The notes beneath the pieces were generated by a model. The model worked only from the letters and a program-made list of their open reading frames with translations, had not been told where the DNA came from and did not search any database. DNA of 64,000 nucleotides from Pisaster brevispinus (Eukaryota > Echinodermata > Asteroidea > Forcipulatida > Asteriidae): the NCBI GenBank assembly GCA_023634235.1, contig JAMKCF010000009.1:6882001-6946000 (forward strand), written 5' to 3'. Below, in pieces: positions 32,735 through 44,900 of this stretch. Numbering within the stretch: position 1 is the first letter of the stretch; the number at the start of each line of letters is the position of its first letter. Position numbers and translations under genes: made by a program.

Positions 32735-33869
32735 TGGTTGCCCCACTTAAATATGGTGTGGTTGTTCAGCCATGGAGGAACCATGGTTCAGCCAATGTAA
32801 ATAAAGAAACATGCCACATTTCAGGGGCTAAGATACATCTTTTTCTTTAACTAAACATTTTGTTAATGTGAGTTTGCCTCAAACAAAGCTAATAATTAGC
32901 CAACTTCTGGGAAAAGTATGAATAAATGAATGATAACAAATAACAAAAAACATACAATGAATGTTTTCAAATCTCCAAGTTGAAATTTTGTAAACTTGAG
33001 TCTGGATTGTCCTGATATTTTTCTGCATAAACAATTAATTCTGCAATGTGCGAAGAAATGATTTCCAACACTTGAAATTGAAGTTATACTTTTTATGACT
33101 TCAATTTTTATATTATGATAAAATATCCCCGATTATTTCTTTTCATCATGCTGGTATTCTCGAGAACGTGATCATGGGATGGTCGTTTGGTTTGCTTAAT
33201 ATTGGAAATAAATTCTGGTTAATTTAGGAAAATATGCAGTCTGTAAAAAGTTTCCTTCCTCCATGGTAAATGTAACTCACAGACTGTTTATTTTCAAAAC
33301 AAACAAACAAACAAACAAACACCCCAACACCCCAACAAACAAACAAACAAACAAGAATGATCATGGGACATTGTATGTTCCAATTCCTACCTTTACACTC
33401 TGATAGTCTGAAACACTAAAGCACGGCCTGAGATTAGGTGGATTGTTCACGAAGTACCAATCATGAAGTGTGCTATAATTGCAAATTTAGGGTTCACTTC
33501 CAAACCTGCTTTTCGGCAAAATGCTATCTGTGTTGGATATCTATGTCCTCTACTGTACGATCATGGTACGATGATGAATGGAGGTGTGATTCTTATCTTG
33601 TTTTGACCACGGACGTCTGACAACACTAGTCTATTTCTATTGACCAATAACGGGACAAGATGTGGTCCAGCCTCCAGCCTTCCCCGATAATCCGTGGACT
33701 TTGGTTAAATCACCTGTCACCTCGCACACATGCACACGGTCGTTATCAACAACAGCAAATGACGTGAATGACTACAAACTATGTAGGCCTAGGAATGATT
33801 CAAAGATAACTTTTTAACCCCCACAGTAGTCGCCACACACAGTCACACTGATGCTGCATGCATTGCATC

Positions 33870-33909
33870 CACCGATCTCTATACTATATAGTCAGTATAG
33901 AGATCGGTG
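33870..33909. repeat. Perfect 16-bp hairpin
   Basis: CACCGATCTCTATACT at 33870-33885 is the exact reverse complement of 33894-33909, with an eight-base loop ATATAGTC. It is isolated in intergenic DNA and no second copy was seen. Confidence 0.85.
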
Positions 33910-34006
33910 ATTGCATCGGACCACTTTTTGCAAGATTTTAGTTGGCCTACAATCAGCAAGAGAGGGCGTCCTTACCATTGTTTGGATCCTCTCTCCTGAC
34001 GTCTCT

Positions 34007-34719
34007 GTTCCGTCCCAACTTGACAATTGTCCCAACTATAGTTGGGACTGGTCCCAACTGGAGTGTTAAAGTTGGGACGTCCCAACTATAGTTGGGATCG
34101 CAGTAAACACAAAGCACCCCATGAATCAACTTAAAACATAATACACTGTAATAATAGTAAGTCTCATAGTATGAAGTTTTAAGACCACTTTCCCTTGAGA
34201 ATATTTGAGATTAATTAGAATTTTGGTTTTCCAAGAGAATGGAAACTAAATACGTAGGCCTACTTTGAGAATGATAGCGTCACCCGGAATGAGCACGAGG
34301 CCGCTGTCAACCATCTATGAAAAACACTATTTTTACACCGAGTTAGCGGTCCATTATGAGCGATATATTACTATCATTCCAAACCTTGTCCTGGGCACCG
34401 GCTCGCGACAGGCTCTAACCATGGAGGTAGGAATATTCCTACCTCCATGCTCTAACTTGCTCCATCATCAGTTTTGACATGAGTTTGTACAGAGCCGAGA
34501 CCCAGATTTGAAACAAAGAATCGTGTTAATTAATGCCGATCGCATGAGCTTGTGCGTCTACAGTAGTCCTATCTCCATGGTCACACACAGTAATCCACTC
34601 ATGATCGACCACGGTGTCCTATGGGCGATCCCAACTATAGTTGGGACGTCCCAACTTTAATACTCAAGTTGGGACCAGTCCCAACTATAGTTGGAACAAT
34701 TGTCAAGTTGGGACGGAAC
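34007..34719. mobile_element. 713-bp element with terminal inverted repeats of about 90 bp
   Basis: The left arm from 34007 (GTTCCGTCCCAACTTGACAA...) to about 34098 is matched in reverse complement by about 34624-34719 with a few differences. Each arm holds two palindromes TCCCAACTATAGTTGGGA (34030-34047, 34080-34097, 34628-34645, and a worn one near 34679). The centre holds a 30-bp perfect palindrome at 34420-34449. No transposase or clear target duplication was found. A solitary copy of the palindrome lies at 31921-31940. Confidence 0.8.
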
Positions 34720-36646
34720 ATCTCGAACCTGTGCTCGAACCATTCCGGTTTCCGGAACAACATGTCCCATCATAGAGCAAGTTCCGTGCTCTATGGTCCC
34801 ATGAAGATTTTTAAAAAAGTTGCGATTTTGTTGTTGTTAGGCAACTGCATAACCAAAGGCAATTTTTATTTTATGGAACAAACAACAAAACATAACCGCA
34901 CTTTGTACCTACATACACACCGGGTCACTCCTCAACTTTTACTATGACGCCCCCTCCCGGCCCCCAAGTCCTTGTCCTTGTTAAATTTGCATCAGCACGG
35001 TCATTATTTTCCTCAGGATAAAGTTGAAATGGTCCATGTATTCCCCTGTTATAGAGTTCCATGAGACAGTGTAAACCTCCTCTATACTAAAAAATATCAC
35101 GATTATTAATGTCCTTCATGAAAAAATGAAGGGTCCTTTCTTTTCATGTTTTATGGTTTTTAATGCTTTTATTTTGTGTTTTGTTTTATTTTTTCCGTGT
35201 CAGCTATGGTTCCATCCTTCATGATTTCATTGCTGGGCTTTACAGTGGAGGGTTGGGGAGCCCCTAGTCCCCAGGTACAGAGGTTGGAAACAAGGTTCAA
35301 ATTTTAGTTGTGTGAAAAAATCCCCCCCCCCCCAAATCAAAAGTTTTTTTTTTTTTTTTCTACCTTGTTTCTACCTTGGGACGGGAGGGGCAACAGCATC
35401 ACATTGAAAAGTAGTTAATATAAAATAAAAAAATTCGATTAAATTTAAATGCCTTTGCTTTACGTTTTTCTCGTGGTCTTCTATACCTACTTTTCAAGGA
35501 AGTGAAACTAAAATTCCCCCCACAGACAAAGCCCCCCTATCCCCGCCCCCAAACTGGATCGGCAATTAATATAGTGCGCAAAGTGTTGTCCTTACGCCCC
35601 CACTCTTTTGAAAAACTCTCGTCCATATAAATATTTCTACTGAAATATTGTTTAATTGTAAGCGCACACAAAGCTATTAATAGTTATAAACATTGATTAA
35701 AAAGACCAGAATATGTGTAGGTAGTGTCAATTGGTTGTAAGTTTAGATCATTTTATTCGCCAGTGCTGAGTTATCCAGAGGGAGTAAGCTGGACTCATAC
35801 AATTTCAATAGCAAGCTCCCTGGAAACGAGTATGCTATCCACACTCTAAAGAAAATGGCGGCGCCGTAAAGTTATTAGATTTAGAAAGTTGAATGCTAGT
35901 GCTACCCAGAACGAATTCCCCCTCAGTTAGAGAGGGCTCAAGTCGGAGTAGGACAACTCTTCTGTGTAAACTCACATTTAAAAAGGCATGACATGGTTAA
36001 GATTCTTCACTACACTTGCAAAAGGACAGACATGAGAACCCGATCCTACACTCACGTCCTGCGCAGTTAATTCAATTGAATTGGATTGGTGTAGCATGCA
36101 TTCATTGAGAGACATGAAACGTAAGAAAAACATTGCTTACAAATTATTGAAAAGGGTATAAACAAAAAATGTATGTTTTTTCTTTGAAATTGATTCTCTA
36201 TCATTCATGCTTAAATAAACCAAAACGTCACTAAAACTTTTCCATGATTTAATTGGCTAATTATAGGGACTAATATATGGCAAAAATGTCACAGTCAAAT
36301 TCTCTTTTGTTTCTGTTTGTGTGTATACTTTTTAAGCTGTCTATATAATACTCCATCCATTCACTTTTAATTTAAGTTGCTAAGTGTTGTTTTAAATGTC
36401 CGTATGCGCTTGCCACTTTCTAAGTATGGTTTAGATTTTTCAATTGATGTTAGACTGTATTTATTTCCCTTTTTAAAATATTCCTCTCAAAAAATTGGTA
36501 GAGCTAAAACGCCAATAATTTACCTTAATTAAAAAAATTCAAGTGGACATTGTTTTTATAGTGCACTCATGCCCCAAAGGATTTTAAAAATGACACTTAG
36601 AGATTAGCATTGTCAAGACCATGGTATTGGTATGGACCTGAAAGTG

Positions 36647-36795
36647 GCTTATAAACTAGACCCAGTAACTGGGGTGCTGTACTCATATACAAAAATTGTT
36701 GACATACTACTATTACTAATCTACTAGTACAATCGAAGATGTCAATGTTTTTTTAAACGAGTACAGCGCCCCAGTTACTGGGTCTACTTATAAGC
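36647..36795. repeat. Foldback element with TAGACCCAGTAACTGGGG arms
   Basis: The left arm GCTTATAAACTAGACCCAGT... and the right arm, ending ACCCAG-style GGGTCTACTTATAAGC, are inverted repeats extending about 50 bases inward, through GCTGTACTC and TTGACAT. About 149 bp, noncoding. Confidence 0.7.
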
Positions 36796-37275
36796 AGTGT
36801 AATAATTCAAAGAGTGTGTTCCTCTCTGTATACATTCTGTCAACCTTTCTTGACCTAAATTAAGGGAGATAAAGTAACACTCGGAAACAGCACGTTTGCC
36901 CATTAAACAAATTGCTTAAATTAACAATAACAACAACAAAACCAACATTTAGAATAATAAGGTCTAGTCTAGGTTTTAACGATATAGGCCTGACTTTGTT
37001 AAACTTACATTCATTGAGTGTGCAATTGACCCATGGCAAAACCAAGAACAAAACAGAAAAGGGAAAGCAAAGGGTCTTCATAGGGAAATTCTAAAGACTG
37101 GAATCTATGGGAGGTTCTTAACAACAGGGACAAAGGAAAGAACAAAAGATGTCTCCACAGGGATGCAAAAAATAGAATGTGTGTTCAATGGGGGTGCAGA
37201 GGAGGGGGATACCGAAATGACATTTTTGTCTGTACTCCTGTTCAGGTGTCTACTGCAAAAGTGTTGAAAGAGTGT

Positions 37276-37400
37276 GTCATGGCCGAGCGGGTCTAGCGCA
37301 CATGTGGGCTTGAATCCCAGTCCCAACACTTATGTCCTTGAGCATGACACTTGACTATATTTGCTCCTTTGCGCTATCCTGACTTACATGCACAATGTAT
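37276..37400 (+). mobile_element. tRNA-derived SINE, TGAGCAAGACACTTAAC family
   Basis: Head GTCATGGCCGAGCGGGTCTA resembles a tRNA-Leu/Ser A box and TTGAATCC a B box, with the anticodon arm deleted. It then runs into TTATGTCCTTGAGCATGACA, the block found inverted at 48085-48135. This identifies a second SINE family distinct from the one at 40998. Confidence 0.65.
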
Positions 37401-38975
37401 GGACTCTGCCACGTAGTTACGTAGTAGAAGTGGAAGAAGTAGAAATATTGTCAACATCAATAGGCATGATAGGTGGAAAAATATGTTCAAATTTCCTGTT
37501 CTAATTAGTCCACACCAAGAAACACCATTCGGCTGTGTCTGATTTATTGCAGGGCCCCATCCCAGTGGAAACCAGTTTTTAACTGTTTGCACATAACCTT
37601 GATTTTAGACAAATGTAATAAATAAATAAATAACAACAAAAATAAACATCACAGAAAGTTGAAAATTAGATCACTTTGCTGGTAATTGTGATGCACAGCT
37701 AATTATGTACAATGTCCAAAAAACAGCAATTTGTGTGTACTTCTTGTGAGGGTAGAGATAAAATGTGAATGATTAGAAACCTGAGCATCAAATTGGCTGC
37801 CGGTGCTGCATACTCTGAAAGAGTTTGATAGAGGCCCAATGAACAGAAGTAGTAATAGTGTTAAGCCACTTTGGTACACTGTTTAAAAGTGCCTAATAGG
37901 CCTAAATGACAGTTATTAATGTGGAATTGTTTGGGTTAACCGTTAATGAAACACTTTGAGTTGTGCAGGCTCTCAAAAGAGACAAATTAAAAAAACAATT
38001 GAATTACTTTGTTTAAAAAAGTAGTAATAATTACTTACTTTAAATAATTTGCAATTCAAAAAGTCTGTGGACTATAGCATACCAGTTAGTTGAGCTGTTT
38101 TGCTACAAATTTGACAACATACATGTAGACCCTCTTGGGCCCATGATGCCAGCCTTGTTCTCACTGTGAATATTTCCATGTCCCTAATTTGTACTCTGGA
38201 AAACTTTTAACTACGGAAACCCTCCTTTGCTGCCATAACTGATGTGGAAGTTGAGCGAGTCACAGAGAAAGATGATAAACAGCCCATCTCATCACTCTGT
38301 GCTTCAAGTTTTCATGCATTACAAGCAAGCTGCATTATGTTCGCTACATGTCGGGTACCACGTTGAATACTTGGTATGGCCAAATGCACACATTCTCACC
38401 TGCATTATTGTAGATTTGTAAACAGAACATGTAACTCAGCTGACGTAATGTGTGCACAACTTGCACAAGAACTTTGGAATCAGTGCAAACCCTGGATCCT
38501 CCATATTCACACGTAGAACTGATGATTGTCCAGTTAATGAATGGTTATTGCTAGATCCATTCTACCCAGCAGCTATGAAGTATATGCTGGCCTGTTGATC
38601 TCTGACTGAATGTATTTCACACACACAAAAAAGTATTTATAACCGACCAAGTGCCTCTTTAGACTGCGCATTAATTGGTTTAGCAACGCCACCTTTTAGC
38701 GTTTACTTAAGGTGTTGGTTTTTTGTTATCATGAAGAGATAGCGTTGTGTGTTTATAACCAACAAAAAATTGACCCGTTGTTATGGACGTAAATATCAAT
38801 AATGCATGAAGGCGACATGTGAACAAAATTGAAGTTTAATGAATGATCGAGTGCGGTTGTGTGTTTGACTTGCTGAATGAGCTAACAATGTAAATGCTTC
38901 ATTCGTGAACAATTCGCTGAAGTCAGTTTGTCATGTCAGTGAAGTGGAAGCTCGACCTGCCGTGTTGGATTCAAT

Positions 38976-41900
38976 ATGGAGTTGTCTCCATCGCCAAGCA
39001 CCGATCTGTCTACCTCAATTTGGTGCTCAAATCAACGTAAATGCTTTGCTTCACTACTTATTCTTTATATAGTGAGCCGTTTCTTGGGCTGCTTGTTGAG
39101 CTGAGTATTTATACTCAAGGAGTGGATTAGTGTTTCTTTTGAATTGGCAAATTGCAAGATGTAGGCCAGCATATGCTGTAGTGTTTAATGTATAATGTCT
39201 AGGTGCCTCCATGCAGCCAACAGGCATGCACTTTATGAATGGGAACATTTATGCAGACTGTTAGTCCATCACAATGCAAAAAACAATAAGACGGATACCT
39301 GTGTGTAAATACAGGACTGTGTTTGTACTTGACCATTGACAAATTTGTCAGTGGGGGACATAAGGAGTTACTCTGCTAGATTGCCGGGATTCCGATTGCC
39401 CTGGTGTGTTTCGTTTGAAGTGTGCCGGTTGTGTCCTTCAACCCAACCCAGTTGCCAATTATCTCAATTATTAATACTCCTTATTTTTCCACCCCCGAAA
39501 AGGTTCCACCTGTTCCAAGCCCTTATGAATTAATGTTTTTAACTTATTTGAAATTTGTGCACTGACTGCGGAAGAAAAGCTCACCCAACTTTGTGAAAGA
39601 AAAAATTTTCACAGCCCAATTCATAGTGGATTCATTTCACACATTTTTTTGTATGAGACAGCCATTGACCATATCACAGGGAATGTGATGAGGGCCTAAA
39701 TTTGTAGTTTTTGTATTTTTACTCAATTTAAATCTTGTTTCTTAATTCACAGCCATTGAAGTGACCGAGGAGAACTTTGAGCCCCTTCTCGTCTATGATG
39801 ACCTGTTCCTTGACTACTTCAATGCATTCCTGCAACTCCCAGTGAGTTAATTTTTAACAAATGATTTAGTACTTATGATGTATGGTATCTTAGCTCCCCA
39901 AAATAGCTCCGAAAGGAATGTTTTTTGTCTAATGTCCAGGGATAGTGTGTGTAATAATAATGATGATAATACAAGGCATTTATAGGCGTGTGATTTCTCG
40001 GATCTCTCTGATTTCAGGTTTTTTTTTCAAAATCTCCTCGAGCTTTTAAATTTTTGTGAAAGAAGTAAAGGAGTCACCAAAGGGGGAAAGAAATAGTCTA
40101 CAATGTGTCCAAACCTGTAGTTTTGTATTTCTTGTGATGCATAGAGTTTGTAAACCTCCTGTTGTAACATCTAGGAGGTTCTGGGTCTAGAAAACGAGAG
40201 AACCCAGACCACCCAGCCATTTTTCATGAACGTTCACATACGTTAAATCTCATCCCTGCTACATGTCGCTCCGCAAAGAACACACCTCACAATCAACAAC
40301 AACAGAGCATATTGTTACACCCTTAATGCAGGCATTTCCCCAGCCACTTTTCTACAACCGCCTGACTGGGACATTCCAAGAGGTTGAAGATGACGGGCAG
40401 AAGACCAACTCATCAGCGCTCGCATCCATCGGGGAGGCCATCCCGGGGTCACGACTCCGTCATGCGGTGTTTGCTCCAGGCGACGAAGAAAGAGAAAGAA
40501 TCCTGGAATGGGCCAAGACTGAAAGGCTGCCTTTATTTCTCAGGTCAGGATTAGGTTTATTTAGCATTGATGAGGTTGACCGTGGCCCAATTTCATGGCT
40601 CTGCTTACTGCAAAATTTTACGCTTACTGCCCATAGCGCTTTACATGGCACAGTAAGCGCAGAATTCTGTGATAGGCAGTGCCATGAAATTGGGCCCGGG
40701 TGTTACAAAGATAGCAGAGCTAACAATCCAATAGCAAACCAAAATCAAGGGTGATGTATTCCTTGATTCTTGGTGAAATACAGTCTGACATGAAAAACCC
40801 CACCATGCTTGGTATGAGGTTGCATGCTTGTTATGAAGCTCCCCTTAAGGTGATTCCCTGGCTGCCGCTTCCCAGGTTGTGTCGTAAACCTGGGTGTGAT
40901 CCCTGGCTACACGGCAGCTAACGGTTATTGTGGCTTCTGACTGGCACCCTTGATCAACGAACAAAGATATTAACTAATAGGGAGACCACCAACGTAAGGC
41001 TGGAAAGCTCAGTTGGTAGAGCACCAGTAGTTAATCTGAAAGTTGTTGGTTCAAGTCCCACTCCAGTTAATTTGTCTGTGTTCAAATCCAAATCTTTTTT
41101 TTACATACAGAACAAAACTCTTCCTGGAGTACAAACTATGCAAGCTGCTTCTGCGACCCCTGGACGAGCGGCGCTCGGCAAGTCGTCAGAATTCATCCCG
41201 AGGTCTACGGGGCTACAGCCGCCAGACCACAAGTTACACCTCCACATCGGCGAGTCTTGCGCAGAGCCGTGAACCGTCCATGTATGACAACGAGGGCAGT
41301 GAATATGGATACTGGTTGGATGAGAATGAACGCATGGCCATGTTTAGATATCTCAGGCCTGGTAGTAGATGTATAAGTCTACCACCTATGTTGGGGTTAG
41401 GTAAGGTTTTTTGTTGTTACTGTTTTTTGTTTGTTTGTTTGTTTGTTAGTTTGTTGGTGATAAATCGTCCCAACAACATCATGGAGGCATAGTATTGCTT
41501 CATTTTGTTTAGATATAATTGTTCTTAACATTGAGTCCCATTGGTCATATTGTGTATTAAATACAGGCCTTGTTCAGCACTGTGATCTTTGTTGGGCATT
41601 TTATAAATGCCGAATTGTTGTTGTTTGTTGGGGTCTTTGTTTGTAGGGGTGTTTTTTGTTTGTTTGTTGTTGGGGTTGTTTTTTGGAGGAGGGTTATGGA
41701 AGTTCTCCCCAAACAAGGCTAAAAGCCACTCTTGGTAAGGGGTGGCACTCTTGGTAAGGGTCTGCATGAAGAAAACATTAGATGGAAAAAACCTTGGGGG
41801 AAGCTGAAGGTAGGAATTGACATTCCTCTTAAAACAGGCTAGATTGTAGGATAGAAGGAGACATACATCAGGCAGGGAGTTCCAGAGAGATGGAGTATGT

Positions 41901-44900
41901 TGTTCCAGGAGTAAGCGCCAAATGGAGGGCCATAAAAAGTGTCTTCTTTAATCCACCTGTAATTTTTGTTTTCATCATAGGTCCAAGCAGTCCTATGTGG
42001 AATGCTGAAGTGTACTCTGACATTCCTACTGTCCCTCCGACCAATGTCACCAATGATACGTCTAAACCTTCCAGCAAGTCTGCGTCCGGCAGGCGGTCTC
42101 ACAGTAAAGCCATTGCTGCTGCTACTGTTGCCCAGAAGCCTGAGGTTGAGGCCACAGAGAACGGCTGGACAGCCGATATGGCTGAGCTCAGTGAAGAGGT
42201 CAGGGAGAGGCTGAGCTTCAATGGACATGCTGAAAATGGCTCCAAACTAGATGGAGGTGCTTATAAGTCGTATCTAGTATACTTTGTGATACTTAGTGAA
42301 ATGCCATCCTGACATCTTTAGTTGGTGTAAACCATTGTGTTTGGAGTTTCCATCCTTTGCAATTATGAGAGAGCCAAAACTTGATTTCTATTTCAAACCT
42401 ATTCTTACAATCTATTTCAGCCCAAGAGAAATGTCAACAGATATCTTTTTTTCCTTTACGTTTTTTTAGTTGATTTTTCTTGAATCCCTCACCTCATGTG
42501 GACTTGTGTGTTTGGCAATTATTTCATAAAAAAACCCAAAACTCAAAAACCCTGTCAGTCTGCTGGAGGGTGCAGGGACGGGGATATTTATGTCCACATC
42601 CTGCCATCACTGAATGAGTTTTCCCAATCTACTTGGAAGCCAAAGCAATCTTTGGAGTGCTGGTTATAAAACAATTAAATCCTTATTTGTATAATTCTCA
42701 CTTGTAGCAAGTCGAAAGAGTGCCCTCCGGAGTCCTGGGAGTAAGGGCATCTCCCCGAAGAAGAAAGCCACTATCTTGATTCCAAATGTTGATGATACGC
42801 TCAGTGATACCTTGGAAGAATCCAGTAGTACATTCCAATTTTTAGACAGGTATGAATGACTTTTCCTTTGCCATTTTTGTTTTTTGCAAACAATCTTTAA
42901 CTCTGTCATCAACAGTCTTGTTTCATTAGCTACTGTGAAACTTTTGCAGTGTGATAAAATTGAATTTTGACCTGGGCCCAGTTTCATGGCTCTGCATACA
43001 GTAAGCAAAGAATCGATGCTTAGGGAAGTAGGGAATTCCACGCTTACATCAAGCGTATTTCACAGGTTTGTCCGAAACGTTTGCTTATATGCTTGCGTAG
43101 TCCCATGTTACTAGACATCCGTTGCCTACACAGCTAGCGCAGAAATTCAGCATTTGCCCTGTAGTCAGAAAATGGTGATCAAAAGCGCGGAACTCAGTGG
43201 TAAGCAGAGCAATGAAATTGGGTCCTGTTCTCTTTTCTACATAGATTATGTAGTTTATTGAAAGGAAACAAGTGGACTGAGTGGTCGGTCGCCTTTTTAC
43301 GCTGCTTGGTCTAAAAATAAGCTAAACACTGGCATTATGTCTTGCATATGTTCTCCATGATGTAGGGTTCCATCTCCGCCAGATGAGTATCCCACACCCC
43401 CTGAAGGAGGCGGTTCAAGGTTTCAAACATCACTTGAACAGAGTCTCCTTGCAGGAGATGATGAAGATGAGGAGGAGGAGGAAGAGGAGGAAGAAGATGA
43501 AGATGCAGGGACGGGCACAGCAAGCGTTATCGAGTATGATAATGAGGAAGATGAGCGTACCGAGTCTGAACTCAGACAGATAGAGGGGCGACATCGCGTC
43601 ACATTCCAACAGCTGAAGGAACATTTGATAGGCGGGGTGAGTCTTGTAGGATATAGGAGATTGGCCACTTTACTGCTTTTCTGGATCTCCTGCCTCAGGG
43701 ATATGTTATAAGCTTGGTGCTGCAGTGCTGCACATTATTCAGTCAAGTTGCCGTTTGTTATTTGTTGTTACAAATTGTCGTTATTATTGAATCATATATA
43801 TTGATATGATTGTTAAAAACTTCTTTTGGGGTTCTAGTTATCAGGCATGGCGGCATTCAAGTCATTCCTCAGCAACACGGCAGGAGAAGATATGATGAAC
43901 TTCTGGCTGGACTGTGAACTTTACAGCGATAATGTACAAGCAATAAACTTTGGGGAAACCTTAACCAGTGCAACCATGACTAGATTGTTTAGGTAAGGGG
44001 CACGTTTTGAATTTCAATGTGTATATTCTCTGCCAATGTAATTGTTTGAACAAAGCTTGACATTGTGTATAAACTAAATACCCAGCAGGCTCTAAGTGTG
44101 TTGTTTTCTTTGAAGAAATGTAGACATAGACCATGATTAAATTGGCGGCTGCGGCTGTGGCTGTTGTTAAGGGTGTTGCTATGAGCCTCAAATGCTTTGA
44201 CACATGCAGGCATGATATTCTTCCTACTTAAGTCTGATTTCCGGTTTTTAGGCCCTCAGAGTAATCTACAATCTTGTTTTCAAATTGACTGAAAAGTCTA
44301 TAAAAGCCTATACGGTATGTACAATGTAGGTCAGCACTTGTACTCAATAAATTGTTCTACTTTTTCCCAAAGACTAAACATCATGCCTGCTTAAGTTAAT
44401 CTGGCTGTCAAGCCGCAGCGACTAATTAGGACATGCCCTAATATTCACAGAATGGTATTTGAGCGTTTTATGTAAAGGTGATGATATGTTTTGAGTTTTC
44501 TGTTAACTGTGCTGGCCTATCAAATATTTCACTCACTTGTATTTGTTTTTCTGTCAAGCAAAACAATTTTATTCAGAACTAAATTCAAGGCTTGAAACAT
44601 CTAATGTTATTGGATTCTAATTTATTATTTTTTTTCTTCAAATGTTGTAATCTTGACAGAGATATTCAAGATAAGTATAAGTTTAATCTGACGGCTGATG
44701 CCAAAGAACAAATCAAGCAAGCTCAAGGCAATACAGGGTTAAGTGAGTCGGTCTTCACCAGGACTCAGTACGACATCCTGAGGAGATTGCGCTCCTACTG
44801 GGTGGCTAGATATGTCCTACACAAGGAGAGAATGGGCGCCATAAGGTATATTGAATTCTTGTTTGTTTACAGATGACTTCGGCCAATTTTACCACCTCCA

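Larger units (their letters stand above)
32496..38975. other. Intergenic region between divergent arginase and RGS22 genes
   Basis: No gene was recognised. It contains the arginase promoter side, an AAAC microsatellite at 33298-33352, a cruciform-type palindrome (33870-33909), a 713-bp inverted-repeat element (34007-34719), a foldback element (36647-36795) and a SINE (37276-37400). C- and T-homopolymers occur near 35320-35360. The RGS22 promoter should lie shortly before 38976. Confidence 0.6.
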
